Assembly (NCBI RefSeq): GCF_036669915.1
Contig: NC_089324.1
Location: 8,935,244 to 8,999,243 of the forward strand
Reading direction: 5' to 3'
DNA length: 64,000 bases
Origin: Pocillopora verrucosa
Lineage: Eukaryota > Cnidaria > Anthozoa > Scleractinia > Pocilloporidae
Every line of letters begins with the position of its first letter. Position 1 is the stretch's first letter. This document shows positions 1 to 12,207 of this stretch, piece after piece. The notes under the pieces are model-generated. The model did not search any database. It was not told the origin of the DNA and saw only the letters and a list, made by a program, of their open reading frames with translations. A program made the position numbers and the translations under genes.

Positions 1-156
1 GGCTAAGTGTTACTACAGAGGGAGGCCTACAGGGTGGTGTGGAAATTTATGATTATACTAAAAGAGGTAGATGTTTTGATATTATTGTCTTGGTTAAATA
101 GTTAAATTTTTTACATAACCTGTAGGCATGCAAAATGTTTTATTCAACTAAAGGTA

Positions 157-206
157 GTGCATTTTTGCAGCATTTTTGCAGCGTTTTTGCAGCATTTTTG
201 CAGTAT
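157..206. repeat. short tandem repeat, GCATTTTTGCA-like unit
   Basis: About four imperfect copies of an 11-12 bp unit (TTTTTGCAGCA) in a row. It lies in the presumed intron upstream of the first visible exon. Confidence 0.7.
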
Positions 207-410
207 TTTGTATGTGGGAATTTTTTCTCTGGATGGGGGACTTAGAGTGTTTCTCTGTTCTTTTTCTTCTTACTTTATAACTATTTTATTGAATTCACTG
301 AAGTGTACCTGCTACTTGCAGTTCCTCTGTTTTTGCCCAAAAAAATTATTATTTTGTTATCTTATTTCACTGTAAACTGTGGTTTAACTCTTTTACTGAT
401 AAAATCTGAG

Positions 411-1775
411 GAGTGTACAATACTATTCCTTGATACAGGTAAGTAATTTAATGTTTAATGTTAACAACTGAGTTGAAAATTGAAAATTGGCCAATATAAA
501 GGGTAAAAAAGCTGACACTTCAAGCATTAGCCCTTCGTCAGAGCGAAGTCTGACGAAAGGCTGATGCTTGAATTGTCAGCTTTTTTACCCTTTACGGTGG
601 TCAATTTACGTTTTTGACTTAGTTGTTAACACTAAATTACCTGCTATACCCTCCCATTGATGCAACTCCACAGTTTCTTAAGAAACTTACCCCCTTTATT
701 CACTTGGTGCAGGTAGATTGGGTGACTCTACAGTCAAACAAAAGGCACAGTTAAATTAATACTTTTGAGTGTTCAATGAACAGCTAGGTCTCAATAACAA
801 TTAGAATTCCAAGTGTAATCATCTGCCATGTGATGTACTTTTTGTTCATGGAAAATCATGAGACCATCACATTTGATAGACCTGTGAACTTCAAATATCA
901 TATCATTAGTTGATTCTTGCCTGGAACATTCTTCCTCAATTTGGAACAATTATGTTTTTTTTAGACATTGAGAGTGAACGACAAGCTGCAAAACATCTTG
1001 AGGTAAGTTACAGGCTATATCTTTCTCACTGTGTGAAATTTTCTCTGTTACAAACACTTAGTTGTGACCAGAATGAGTAAGTAGAGCCAAAAGAGTCAAG
1101 CAGTCTGTCAATTTATTTTAATCCAATTTTCCAAAGATTGGGTGTCATTTTCACTTGGACCTTCTAAAAAGCCTATAGTAATGTTTTCTTCAGATATGGT
1201 GATACTGTTGCATACTTGGCCACAAACTGTATGCCATTCACTCTATCTGTGTTCACTCCCTTAAATATTTACTTTTTGAGAAAAACTTAGCATTTAATTA
1301 ACTAGAGAATGTACACAACCTTACTAACTCCATTGTTAAAACATTTCTATTATTTTTTGCCAAAAAAAAAACACCCATGACAAGTAAGGCTGTGGGAGTT
1401 TCAACATGGGCATTTTCTGGAATATAAAGGGTAACCAGGAAAATATTTCATAGCCAAGTCAATTTATGTTTTCAAACAAGAGCCCTTGTAAAAGTTCAGC
1501 TGTGTTAATTGAGACTGAAACAAAATGAAATGTTATGTATATTGTTTTAGCAAGAACCAAAAAAATGACTCTTACGTAATCACAATAACCATGAAACATT
1601 GTGTAGTGATGAATTGTGTACACATTTGTCTTTTTATTCATTAACTTTACAGGAGTTTGAGAAAATTGGAGAGAAACATATAAAAGAGTACAATGATCTT
1701 CTTGAGGAGCATCAGCATATTTTGGATGAGGTCAAACAACTTGAACAAGAACTTCGCAAAGAGGAAATTCAATAG
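411..1775 (+). CDS. 3' end of an unrecognised coiled-coil protein gene (three exons seen)
   Basis: Three exons join in frame: 411-438, 965-1002 and 1653-1775, with TAG at 1773-1775. Donors are GTAAGT after 438 and 1002; acceptors are AG before 965 and 1653. The first acceptor (before 411) is weak, so exon 411-438 is the least certain. The joined C-terminus is highly charged and helical, with pieces such as DIESERQAAKHLE and YNDLLEEHQHILDEVKQLE, consistent with a coiled coil. The gene starts outside the window to the left, and I could not find further upstream exons in 1-410. I do not recognise the family. Exons 965-1002 and 1653-1775 are well supported by splice signals and phase; the function is unknown. 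Confidence 0.6.
435..700. repeat. hairpin repeat of the Penelope-linked family, copy 1
   Basis: Arms at about 497-540 and 551-594 are inverted copies (AAAGGGTAAAAAAGCTGACA against TGTCAGCTTTTTTACCCTTT) around a short loop. The downstream part contains a stretch ending in a CCCCCTTTATTCACT-like terminus. The same layout recurs at 23340-23575 and 62048-62280, with partial copies at 29553-29650, 38740-38822 and 60187-60232. It lies in the intron between exons 411-438 and 965-1002. Confidence 0.75.
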
Positions 1776-4162
1776 CCAGATATTTTTATTATTAATGTGT
1801 CACAAGAATTAAGCAAAACACAGTCTCCCATGAATAGATTGTTTCACTAGCCACCAACCTTAATCACCTTGGTCAGATTTTTTTTCTTTTGCATTGAAGA
1901 ATTTTTACCGAAAGTAATTTTTTTGCTCCATTTATATCTAGCTCCTACCCCTCCTCCTCCTCTTTTTTTATTGTTAGTTAGCCACAGTATTAAGACAAGG
2001 AAATAATTTTTTGACCTTGATTTTACCAAATTTATTAGGAATAAGGAACTTCTTCATTCAGCTCAAGGAGACATGTCTCCTTGAAGCTTTGATTATCAGC
2101 TAATTATTGTCAATATTTCAATTATTAGAAACCTATAGCACAAACTTTTTCGTTTTTCTTTCAAAAACTCTATTAATTAGGAAGTGGAATATAAGCACAA
2201 TTTAAAATGCTTTATAAGTGTGAGAAAAATACAATTCGAAAGAAACTTTTCCTAAATCACAAAATAATTTTAATACTTTAAAGGGAATTAGTTATGGGGG
2301 GTCTTCAGAGTTGGTGGCAAGATTTATTTGTTAAAGAAGCTTTTTCAAATTTAAGTTCTGGATTAGCGATTGTTGTCTATTCAGTATCCAAAGTACCATC
2401 TAGAACTTGTTCTAAGCACTGTATCTTCTTGATTCCATTGCCTGATCAGGACTAACACTTAACGTTTGATGCAGAAAACTGAAAATTGTAATTAGAGGCA
2501 AAAAATTTTTAGCAACTGCTAAATGATTGATGAGATGATTTTTTGAAATTTGCATCTTTCTAAAAGATGTTGTGTAACATTTTAAGAAATACAGTGCTAG
2601 GATACATTTTGGTATTAATATAGCATTTGGTGACTAAGCTTCAAGATCCCTCCACATGATGGCATGAATTAAAACTATCTTGCTATAAATCTTCTTAGTA
2701 TTATTTAAGACAGTGAGAAATTTGCAATAAACTGTGTAACAATGCTAGGGCTCTGAATATCTTTCTCAACATGATCTTGGCTTTGTCACTTTTTAAATTT
2801 TTGTTTACTGTGAGCCCTCTATGTGTCTGGGCAGGTGTAGAGGTGGCTGCAGATTTTATGTGGGTTATGTTTAAGCCAATCATAAGTTGGCTTCTCTTCA
2901 CAAGATCTTTCTAAAGGGCAATAGTAAAGGATGGGATCTAGGGTGCAAAATTTCATCTCTTGTTTATACCTGTTATCAAGGCTTCAGGTTAAGTCTTGCA
3001 AACTTATGATAGGAGGGCAAGGCAGAGAACCAAAAGTTACCACAATAAGGAAATTATATTTTAAAGAATATGTGTATATGACTTGACAACAAGGATATTA
3101 ATGTTTTCTAAAACTGTCAATTTATTGTGATTGCTATGTTTGTTTTCTTGATTACTGCCCTATTTGTTAAAGGAAGTTATCTAAGAAAATTAAAAAATGA
3201 ATGAAGTATGTTTCTACTGTTGAAGTATCCTTTGGTGATCAAAGATTCTTCTTGTTCTCACTAGTTCCTATTTACTCTCAAGGAGGACAACACAATACCA
3301 AAAAGTGAAGATGATTTGCATTTAAAGGGTAATAGTTTAGCACAGCCTTTCTAAAAAGATTGAGCATGTGCTTTGTGGTCTGGTAGGAATATTGAATTAT
3401 AACCCTTTCACACTAAAGCTTTACCTGGTTAAAATATACTAAAGTTCATGTAGCAACCATGTGGACAATCAGACACGGTTTGATGTCACTCTGGTTTAAA
3501 GATTTAATGAATGTAACTGATAAGTTACAATTCATAGCATTCAAAATAAATTGACAGTTTTAGAAAACATTTATATCCTTGTTGTCAGGTCATACACATA
3601 TATTCTTTAAAATATAATTTCCTTGTTGTAGTAACTTTTGGTTCTCTGACTTGCCCTCTTATCATAAGTTTTCTATGAATTGTAATTTCTCAGTTGCATT
3701 CATTAAATCTTTAAACCAGAGTAGCATCAAACCATGCCTTTAACAGGTTCTAAGGCTGTTTTCTTAAACACTTTTTTTTTCTTCATAGAGGCTACTTGAA
3801 CCAGTGTTTGACAACTTCAAATGTGTTACATTGAACATACAAGTTAGTGACTATTTGAATCTTATGGAAAATTTGGTTTTTCATTTCTCTTTTTTCAGAT
3901 TTTCGTTCTGTTAAATCCGGTTAACTTAACATGTTTTGCTGGTGTTGATGGGGTATTAGTCAGTTTCTGATTATAGATTCGTGACGTCATTAGTCAAGCG
4001 GCTAGACTCGCAGACGACAACACGCATGCGCGGCGGAAGGGAGCGTTTGGGTGGCGTTTTCTTTCACACGTTACTTACCTGAAAAACAAATCAAAATCAC
4101 AGATACTCCTCGTGGCATAACATTCAACAAAGTATAATCTTTTTCTTCGAATATCCCTCGCC
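1776..4162. other. intergenic: 3' flank, foldback repeat, then EHD promoter side
   Basis: No supported gene. It holds the 3' flank of the coiled-coil gene, an AT-rich spacer, and a large inverted repeat (listed separately). The last ~180 bases before the EHD start are more GC- and CpG-rich (around 3985-4060) and are the likely promoter and 5' UTR. No clear TATA box was seen. Confidence 0.6.
2999..3736. repeat. double foldback element
   Basis: Arms 2999-3136 and 3538-3671 are inverted copies of each other with few mismatches (for example GACAACAAGGATAT against ATATCCTTGTTGTC). Inside the right half, 3477-3535 and 3673-3736 form a second inverted pair (CTGGTTTAAAGATTTAATGAATG against CATTCATTAAATCTTTAAACCAG). 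This looks like a foldback or MITE-type insertion carrying a rearranged copy of itself. No coding capacity was seen. Confidence 0.75.
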
Positions 4163-7100
4163 ATGTTTTCGTGGATGAAAAGGAACGACGGTCAAAGAAA
4201 CCCTCAAGTTTTCAACTCAGTCGTGGATGGCTTGAAGAAACTTTATTTCAAGCAACTGAAACCACTGGAAGAGTCTTACCTTTTCAATGATTTCCACTCG
4301 CCCGCTATGACTGAGCCTGACTTCGTGGCAAAACCCATGGTATTGTTAGTTGGGCAGTACTCTACTGGCAAAACAACATTCATTCGTTATCTTCTTGAAC
4401 GAGATTTTCCTGGAATACGCGTAGGCCCAGAACCTACTACGGATAGTTTCATCGCGGTGATGCATGGAGAGAAAGACCAAGTCATTCCCGGAAATGCTTT
4501 GATAGTGGATCCCACGAAACCTTTCCGCACTCTCGATTCTTTTGGTAATGCCTTTCTAAATAGGTTTTGCTGCTCTGAGCTTCCAAGCCCTGTCCTTGAG
4601 AGTATTTCAATCGTAGATACACCTGGTATTTTGTCAGGCGAAAAGCAGAGTGTGTCTCGCGGATACGATTTCACTGGAATTCTGAAATGGTTTGCCGAAC
4701 GATGCGATCGGATAATTCTTCTTTTCGATGCGCACAAACTTGACATTTCAGACGAATTCCAACGTGGAATTGAAGTTCTTCGCGACTACGATGACAAGAT
4801 TCGAATTGTCCTCAACAAAGCTGATATGGTCACGACTCAACAGCTGATGCGGGTGTATGGAGCTCTCATGTGGTCCTTGGGGAAAGTGATCAACACTCCT
4901 GAAGTTGCACGCGTGTATATCGGGTCTTTCTGGGACCAACCTTTGCAAATTGATGAAAATCGAAAATTGTTCGAGTGTGAAGCCAGTGATCTGTTCAACG
5001 ATATTCAAACCCTTCCAAGAAATGCCGCACTGAGGAAGTTGAATGACTTCATCAAGAGAGCCCGTTTGGCTAAGGTTTGCAAAAAATTTTTGATTTTTAC
5101 TACTTTCGATCATACAATCGACTCCAAGTAACTCAACTCCTTAAGGGTAATTGTAAAAGGTTTGAGTTGTCAGGAGTTAAAGTTATTGGGGCTTGACAAA
5201 CTAAAAGAAGGGAAAAAGTGATTACTGTGTTACATTTAAGCACAGTGTTTTTCATTTTAGAATTGGAAAACTACAAATGAGGAGTTAAGTAGTTGAGCTC
5301 TCTCTAAGTACAATGCACTGTATTTAAATAAATCGCTAACAAGATATAACAGTGCGGAGCAACGAACGATTCATGAGAAAGATTTCCATGTGAACTCATA
5401 CTTCACTTTGAATGCAGGTCTTTAATAAAAGGAGAAATGGGAAGAATAAGAGATTACCTTGGGACCAAGGCTTTATCTGAGAATAGTCTGTGGCTATAGG
5501 GAAATCTTGCCATTTCGTGTAATGCTGAAAATGATTAGAGAAAGAATGTGTTACTCCCCCAAAATTTCAGTGTTTTAGACAATAATCTTGATCATTTTGA
5601 CCTGTGAAAACAATATTTTGCAGGGTATTCTCTAATGAGATACCAAGTTCATATAATTTATAACGGTAGTTGTACTGAGTGGATTGTGATTTGGTCTAAA
5701 ATCAAGTACGCAGGGAATTCAATTTGAAATTATAAGTGTGATTTCAGGTCAAAATTGCATGAAACACAGTTCAATTACAACTCTGAATTACCTTGTTTAA
5801 AGATTTTATTACAGAAATCTTGTTGTCTTCATGCAAAATCTGTAAGAAGTATAATTCATCCATTTCTTTTTGTTTTTAATTTTCTGGAGACAAAAGCTTT
5901 AAAAATCTACTGCACAAGGGCTTCTTTATCTCACATTTTTCAGCAATTTTATTGATTGCCTTAACAAGCCTTGAAATTTGATAATTTTTTTAAGTGTTGC
6001 TTTCTCATATGCTGGAAAAAAGATACAATTTATAGCAAAGACTAGTGTTGTTCATGATCAAATTGATGCTGAGAGCCAACAGATTGAAAGGATCACCAAT
6101 GATTTAAAAATTTTCATTTAATGGGATAAGAAAATGAAGATTGATGTATACATGACTGTCAATATATGAAAATCATATATGTGCACTGTGGTTGAAGAAA
6201 CAAATAGAGGTGATCCATGCAGGTATGAATACTACTTAACTAGTGGTTAAAATAAGGCCTGAAAAAAATTCAGGTCCATACAGGATTTGAACCCATGACC
6301 TCTGCTATACCAGTCTAGCACTCCTACCAACTGAGCTAACAAGCCAACAGGCCTTATTTTCAATACTAGTTAAGTAGTATTCATAACTGTGAGGACTGCT
6401 TCTATATTTGTTTCTTCAACCGCAGTACACATATATGATTATCATACATTTAAAGTCATGTTTTCACCACTTGGAGGGTTAATTTTGAACCAAAATAATG
6501 ACCAGCCCCCAGTTGGCCTGTTAGCTCAGTTGGTAAGAGCACTGCACCAATATTGCAGAGGTCATGGGTTCAAATCCCACTGGGGCCTGAATTTATTTTT
6601 AGGCCTTATTTTCACTACCAGTTGAGTAGTATCCATAACTGCGAGGATGGCTTCTATATGCAAAGAATTATGTGATTTGTACTTTGATTTGACTGAAAAA
6701 TGGTTCCAAAATGTAGGTATCATGTAGTAATCTTTAAGGCTGGAGAACTTCTTCAATTTTAAGCACTGACTTTTTTTGGGGGGGTGGTTTCTCTGTTTTT
6801 AGGTTCATGCATATGTTATAGCAGAGCTGAAAAACCAAATGCCAGCAGTGTTTGGCAAGGATAAAAAGAAGGAGCAGCTTTTGAACAAGCTTTCTGATGT
6901 CTACATGAAGATTCAAAGGGAACAAAACATATCCCCAGGGGATTTCCCTCCTGTACTAAAAATGAAAGAGCAGTTGCGCAAGTATGACTTCTCAAAGTTT
7001 TCTCCTTTGAAAACCAAGCTGATAGAATCCCTTGACCGCATGCTGGCAAATGAAATTCCACGTCTGATGGCCATGATACCCTTGGAGAGTGATAGTGAAT

Positions 7101-7519
7101 CTGATGCTTCTGTGAGAGGAGGGGCATTTACTGTCTCTCATTCTACCAACAACCCCTTTGCATCAGGAGCCTGCCAGGGTGCTGCTTTGGGGGCTGGATC
7201 AGATGATTGGGTGGTGGAAGAATTTAAGCATGAATATGACAAGATCTTCAGAAGTTTGAATCCTCAAGGTGGAAAGATTAGTGGAGCTGTTGCAAAGAAG
7301 GAGATGACAAAATCTAAGCTACAAAACAATATATTGGGTAAAATTTGGACTCTGGCTGATATAGATCGTGATGGGAAACTTGATGAGGATGAGTTTGCTT
7401 TGGCAATGTACTTAATAAAGATCAAGTTAGAGGATGATGATCTACCAGAAGAACTTTCTACACACCTTACTCCTCCGTCAAAACGTATTAATTCGTCCAA
7501 TGGTATGGACTATGACTGA
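4163..7519 (+). CDS. EHD1: EH domain-containing protein (EHD1/RME-1 family dynamin-like ATPase)
   Basis: Two coding exons, 4163-5074 and 6803-7519, join at phase 0 to give 542 residues, close to the usual ~535-550. EHDs bind membranes, oligomerise on ATP binding and remodel recycling-endosome tubules. The N-terminal dynamin-type domain has the P-loop GQYSTGKT (64-71), DTPG (152-155) and NKAD (218-221). The exon 1 reading frame runs 18 codons into the intron, but conservation of the RARLAK/VHAY junction and the AAG|GTTTGC donor fix the splice. Exon 2 carries the second helical part, an NPF motif in the linker (known in EHDs as an internal EH ligand) and a C-terminal EH domain with the calcium loop DIDRDGKLDEDEF. 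A poly(A) signal AATAAA lies at 8029-8034. The family is certain; which vertebrate EHD (1, 3 or 4) it matches cannot be settled, and a single pre-duplication gene is likely. Confidence 0.97.
6130..6347 (-). mobile_element. tRNA-derived SINE, minus-strand copy
   Basis: Read on the minus strand, a tRNA-like head has an A box (TTAGCTCAGTTGG) and a perfect B box GGTTCAAATCC (complement at 6283-6293). It is followed by a small hairpin tail (CCTGAATTTTTTTCAGG) and a body containing ACTAGTTAAGTAGTATTCAT and CATATATGAT. The anticodon stem and acceptor pairing are poor, so it is a SINE and not a working tRNA gene. Confidence 0.85.
6348..6475 (+). mobile_element. SINE body fragment (head missing)
   Basis: Carries the body of the same SINE (TTATTTTCAATACTAGTTAAG, then CATATATGATTATCAT) directly abutting the minus-strand copy. 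The two form a head-joined inverted pair. Confidence 0.75.
6515..6665 (+). mobile_element. tRNA-derived SINE, plus-strand copy
   Basis: A box TAGCTCAGTTGG at 6522-6533 and B box GGTTCAAATCC at 6567-6577. The tRNA-like head spans about 6515-6586, then the TTATTTTCACTACCAGTTGAG body. Acceptor pairing breaks after five pairs, and the base before the anticodon is C where tRNAs have U, so this is not a functional tRNA. Confidence 0.85.
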
Positions 7520-8028
7520 CAAAACTCCAACATCAGCAAGGCAGTACAGTGATCTTTAAGAACTGTGTGCTGATTTGGACAAGTTACAAACATTTACAAT
7601 TGTCTGATTGGGTCAAAATAATTTTAAAAGGTAATATACTAAGTAAATGTTGAAATTCTCTATGGCTGGGGAGTTTCCAGCTTTGTGTCTATGAGAGGTT
7701 TCATAACTGTACATTTTATGCAGGATTTGGAGTTCAAATAATTATTTTAAGGGTTAAATTGTATTCAAATGGACATTTTATTTAGCTTTTTTGTGCTATT
7801 TCTGATTTAGATATGTCTCTTCCATATTGTGCTGCAGCTAGTTTGTAAAATTATCTTAGTATGGTGAATGCTTTTGGTTACGTTTTCCTTGCATGAAAAA
7901 GAGTATCTGACGCAGCAGTATTTTAAAAGGTATTTATACTGCATAACTTGAGAAAGATGGATATAATGAAAGGATATAATGCAGATGAACATTAAACAGT
8001 AGATGTAAACCTTAATAAGTCTTCAGTC

Positions 8029-8034
8029 AATAAA
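8029..8034 (+). promoter_or_regulatory. poly(A) signal of EHD
   Basis: AATAAA, about 510 bases after the EHD stop, with no better signal nearer. An ATTAAA lies about 40 bases before it. Confidence 0.5.
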
Positions 8035-8649
8035 CAAAGAAGTTGACTGCCTCTGTTGTCCGCCAAAATATCACACAATAAGGTTTTTCAGACCAGAGTG
8101 TTCTCTTGATTTTAAATTAATTACATACCACCAAGTGAAAAGGGTTTGGGACTTTTTGTTTAGGAGGTAAATCAATATATAGAAAGGAAGTACTACTGTT
8201 ATTGACAGATACAGGTCTGATAAAATTTTCACTAACTTGTAAATTGGTTATGTTCAGCAAAAGTTAATTTACAGTGATTGATCTATTAATTTGATTTGCA
8301 TGTAAAAGGTGCATGTTGCTGTCCAATTCAGTATAATTTGTCTTCTAATTGTTGGAAAACTTGGATGTAACAATCTGAATTAGTTATTTCATGTTTCATG
8401 AGGTTGTATCTTCAACCAAAAATCAAGAGACATACCAGATTTTGATTGTGTACCATTTTCTATAATCACTAAAAGTTAACTCAACTAAGTATGGCCTGTA
8501 ACTGCTACTGTCAAATATGGACAAAGCCTTTTATCAGTAGCAGGGATTTCATACTCATTCTTTTTTGTGAGTAGGTCATACAAGTGGACTCAAAATGGTG
8601 ACAGAAATCTAAAGAAAAAACATTGCAGGCTATTTTAGGGTATAAAAGC

Positions 8650-8915
8650 AACTAGCATCTGGGCTCAGTTATACAAGTGTCAGATAACACTATTCAATAG
8701 ATAAATCACTATCCAGCAGATAAGTAATAGCAAAACATATTTTAGTGTTTAAAAGCAACTGGCATCTGGGCCCAGTTGTTTAAATGTCAGATGATGCTAT
8801 CTAAGGGATAAATCACTATCCAACAGATAAGTGATAGCAAAACAGATAGCATTATCCACTGTTTAGAGATTTATCCGGTGGATAGCATTAACTAACCTTC
8901 GAACAACAGGGACCT
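8650..8915. repeat. MITE-like element, partly duplicated
   Basis: The segment starting AGCAACTGGCATCTGGGCCC at about 8755 has an imperfect upstream duplicate from about 8650 (AGCAACTAGCATCTGGGCTC). The outer ends are imperfectly inverted (GGGCCCAGTTGTT near 8768 and GAACAACAGGGACC near 8901). Internal GATAAATCACTATCCA and GATAGCATTATCCAC segments are also inverted. The termini resemble those of the element at 51429-51750. Confidence 0.65.
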
Positions 8916-9872
8916 GGTATAAAGTGAACATTTTCAAGTCAATGCACCTTGTTATTGGTGAAACTAGTGTTTTGTGTGTAAACCCAACCATACTATTCAA
9001 ATGTCTGTAGTTATTGCCAAAATTAGAATTTCAGCTGAAGCAGCTTTTTCCTAAACGAAGATATTTCAGCTCTTAAATACATCAAGTTAGGTAATTGCTT
9101 TGGTGGTTGTAGAGATATCCATGCTCTGATTGTTCAAGGATTGTTTTATTTCTTACCTTACCTTTTGGGAGTTGATCATAAAACCAAATAAACAACTGTA
9201 AAAATTAGCCACTATGCTAATTTTTAAATGCATTTTCTTTGACATTCACTTGAGCAATAAGGATTGATTTCCCATTCCCATTAAATTCAATTTTGTGCAA
9301 AAATGTTATGTTTAGAATTTATAAAGAGCTTGTTAAATTTAGAAATTGAATTAGCTTTCAGGAGATATGAATATAGTTTTATTTTATCACTTTGAACCAA
9401 AGTAAATACAATTCTAATGTGAATTAGGTTCATTCTTTTGACAGTGTTATTAGTTTAAGTCTCCTTTGTACCATCAAATAATTATTATTGCACGATAGAG
9501 GAACATTACTTATTTTTGCCTCAGGTTATTTTTGATATAGTCGAGGTGTATCAACATTGACATTTAACATTGACTGTTAAAAGGGCATTCTGTATTAAGT
9601 AAATTAAAATTATGGTACCTTAAAAATTAATTTGGTTTTCCTGTTATTGATGTCAAAAAGGGTTTGGTGTCAAACTTACTTCCTGGATTTTTTTTTGTTG
9701 TGAAGAGTGTGGCAAGGTATTTTAAAGATGTTTCACCATGCAAGGAATCATTCTATCTGAGCTGCCACGCAACTTCTCTCCCAATCGAGTCCTTTACAAC
9801 CCCGTTCTAAGAGTCTCTCTCTCCTCCCTTCCTCCCTTCCCCCCAACCACCACCTCCTGTCCTTCCTCGCCT

Positions 9873-10087
9873 TTAACCCTTTGGCTCCCATGAGTGACCA
9901 AGACAGAATTTCTCCTTACAATATCAATACAAATTGTAAGTATAATAAGTGATGAGAATAAAGAAAAATATCAATTTGGGGATAATCAGTTGATCCGATA
10001 CTAAATTCCCTGAAATAACAGTACATAAGAATTGTATAGTTGACAGTAAGCAGAACTACAAATTTTATCTGGGAGTTAAAGGGTTAA
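9873..10087. repeat. 215-bp MITE with TTAACCCTTT termini
   Basis: Terminal inverted repeats TTAACCCTTTGGCTCCCA and TGGGAGTTAAAGGGTTAA match at 16 of 18 positions. No coding capacity. Single-ended relatives lie near 26427-26444 and 52076-52092. Confidence 0.75.
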
Positions 10088-10859
10088 TATGTTAAGGAAC
10101 AGGAGGGAGTGAGACCCTGGGAATGGGATTGAAAAGGCAGAAGGAAAGTGCGCCTTGCTCCTCTAGTCTAGTGGCATAAGACCTTTCTCGTTGTAACTGG
10201 CACGCCCACGGGACGGCATATTACAGTATCTAAAGAATAGTAAAGCGTACCATGTCACTTTTGAAAATAGAAAAGGACAACACCATTCTCTTTCTTAATA
10301 GGTACGTTTGAAAGTATGGAAGATAGGTCACCTTTACACAGAACAAGGTCGACACAATGATCCCCGCCTAGCCTACCATGTCCCTTTGGAAATCGAGAAG
10401 GATAATGACAACTCCTTTCCTAACAGTTACGTTTGAAGTATAAAGAGATCAACGTTGCTTATGCACAGAACAAGGTAAACACATTGGCCTTCTCTCGTGA
10501 GGGGGAATAAACCATCCACATACGACTTCATCTAGATCGCTTAGACAGCAAAAGGAATCAAACTTCGCGAAGTATGAACCCTGAAAATCAAAGAGCACAA
10601 ACATTCTCCAAAGCGAGGCTTATTTATTACTTCTTATTACCTGAGCGTGATGGCCGAACTGAGTAATATTGGCCTGAGGTCGTGGCAGTGCGGACCTTGC
10701 TACGACTGAGGGCCAATAACACGCAATGATACGGTTCGAACAAGCAGGTTACAAAGTAGTTTATTGTATAGTACTCGAATCAAACTGAATTTGCCGTCTC
10801 GTTCGAACAAAACTTCACCATGACTAGGAACATGTAAAAATCTTATAGTTAAACGGCGG

Positions 10860-11110
10860 ATTTAGAGATGAATATGGAAGCAATCTTCGCCTTAATGAAC
10901 ACTACTTTTACAAGCAGTAGTGAAAATAAGACCTGAAAAAAATTCAGGTCTGTACGGGATTTGAACCCATGACCTCTGCGACACCGGTGCAATACTCTAC
11001 CAACTGAGCTAACAAGCTAACTGGGAGCTGGTAATCATGTTGGTCCGTAAGAAGTGAAGTAATGAATCAGTAACTGTGAATACTTGAAAATCATAAATGT
11101 GATCTGGAGT
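10860..11110 (-). mobile_element. tRNA-derived SINE
   Basis: Same family as the copies in the EHD intron: B box complement at 10957-10967, A box complement near 11000-11012, hairpin tail CCTGAATTTTTTTCAGG and AGTGAAAATAAG body. The tRNA-like head spans about 10947-11017. Confidence 0.85.
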
Positions 11111-12207
11111 TTAAGAAGTAAAAAATACTCTTCTTAGGGCTGTTTCCCTGAAAACGCTCTGCATGAGCTGTCTGTAGGGTATAACGACCAACTAGGAACC
11201 AATCAGAAAGCTCTGATTTACCTCATGACTACCTTGCCATATAATAAACAGTGAATACTCACTTAACAGTAGTGAGGTATTTTGAAAATCACAAGTAACA
11301 AAAGTTGAGATCACTGGTTATGTAATGAGGTTTTAAGTGAGCAATTAAGGAAGTTGAGCCACGGTTGATCCCAATGTACATGAACTCTAATAGGGCCATC
11401 ACTGAAACATAATAGGGGCGCTGATTCGTTAAAGGCTCTCTTGGGAATTAAGGTGCTTACGCAATAGCGGCGCTTACCAACAAAAACAAATCTAAGTGGG
11501 GCACTTACGGTAGAGAGGGCACTAAGGCCTGTTTACATGGAGGTGGACCCCGGGTAGGTGAGGTAACCCGCCTGTCAATATAATTTCTTACTTTGTTTTG
11601 ATCACGTTACATGATAGGTGGGGTGACCCGCCTAGGCGGTTCGGAGACCTAAGCTGAAGTCACTATCAGACTCATGTGAGGAGTGAAAATTATCAGTCGA
11701 GTACTGCATGTCTAGTTTTAAAGAGAAGTGATCGATTAGTTTGCCGTAATGCTTTTGGCTCGGAGACAAACGAAGAAAATTGTTCAAAATTTTTTGACGG
11801 GGCTGACTGCGGTGGAGTCAAAAGTATCCTTGTGCCCCTGCGTCTCCGTGGATGATACGATACAGCAGAGGAAACCCCAGGATGGAGGGGATAGTGGATT
11901 GATAACACAAAGTGTACAATGAGTTGTCAGGTAAACTTCTCACCTTGGTTTTAATAGGAATCTCTATATGGTGTTTCAAAAATTTTCAGTGTAGTAAGTA
12001 GATCATTTACAGATACGATGCCAATAAAAAGTGCATCTGTGGGGGAGTCATGCAAGCAGGAGATAATTTCATTGTCATCTGTCTCCTTCGAAAAAAACCG
12101 TTTTTATAGGAGGCAGACGCTGAGCAAAACCAGGTTCGTCAGACTACAATACACCGTCGTATCACTTGAAAGACACAGATGTGCAGCCTGCCTGGGGCAT
12201 ACAAAAA

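Larger units (their letters stand above)
5075..6802 (+). other. EHD intron 1 with three SINE pieces
   Basis: A 1.7 kb intron with donor GTTTGC and acceptor TTTTTAG. Apart from the SINE copies at 6130-6660 I see only AT-rich sequence and no exon-like segment. Confidence 0.8.
7520..12207. other. intergenic between EHD and TOP2, repeat-rich
   Basis: Convergent 3' ends: the EHD 3' UTR probably reaches the AATAAA at 8029. The rest holds MITEs at 8650-8915 and 9873-10087, a SINE at 10860-11110 and GC-richer repeat-like sequence at 11520-11660. No supported gene. The open frames at 11693-11908 and 12018-12347 show no family resemblance; the second is antisense to the last TOP2 exon. Confidence 0.6.

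Noticed and set aside
4387..5113. Minus-strand open frames of about 120 codons
   Set aside because: They are antisense shadows of EHD exon 1 with no family features.
5075..5131. C-terminal extension of the EHD exon 1 reading frame
   Set aside because: The 18 codons after RARLAK begin at a GT donor, and the conserved continuation is in the exon at 6803.
6515..6586. Functional tRNA gene
   Set aside because: A and B boxes are present, but the acceptor stem pairs only partly and the base before the anticodon is not T. It is the head of a SINE.
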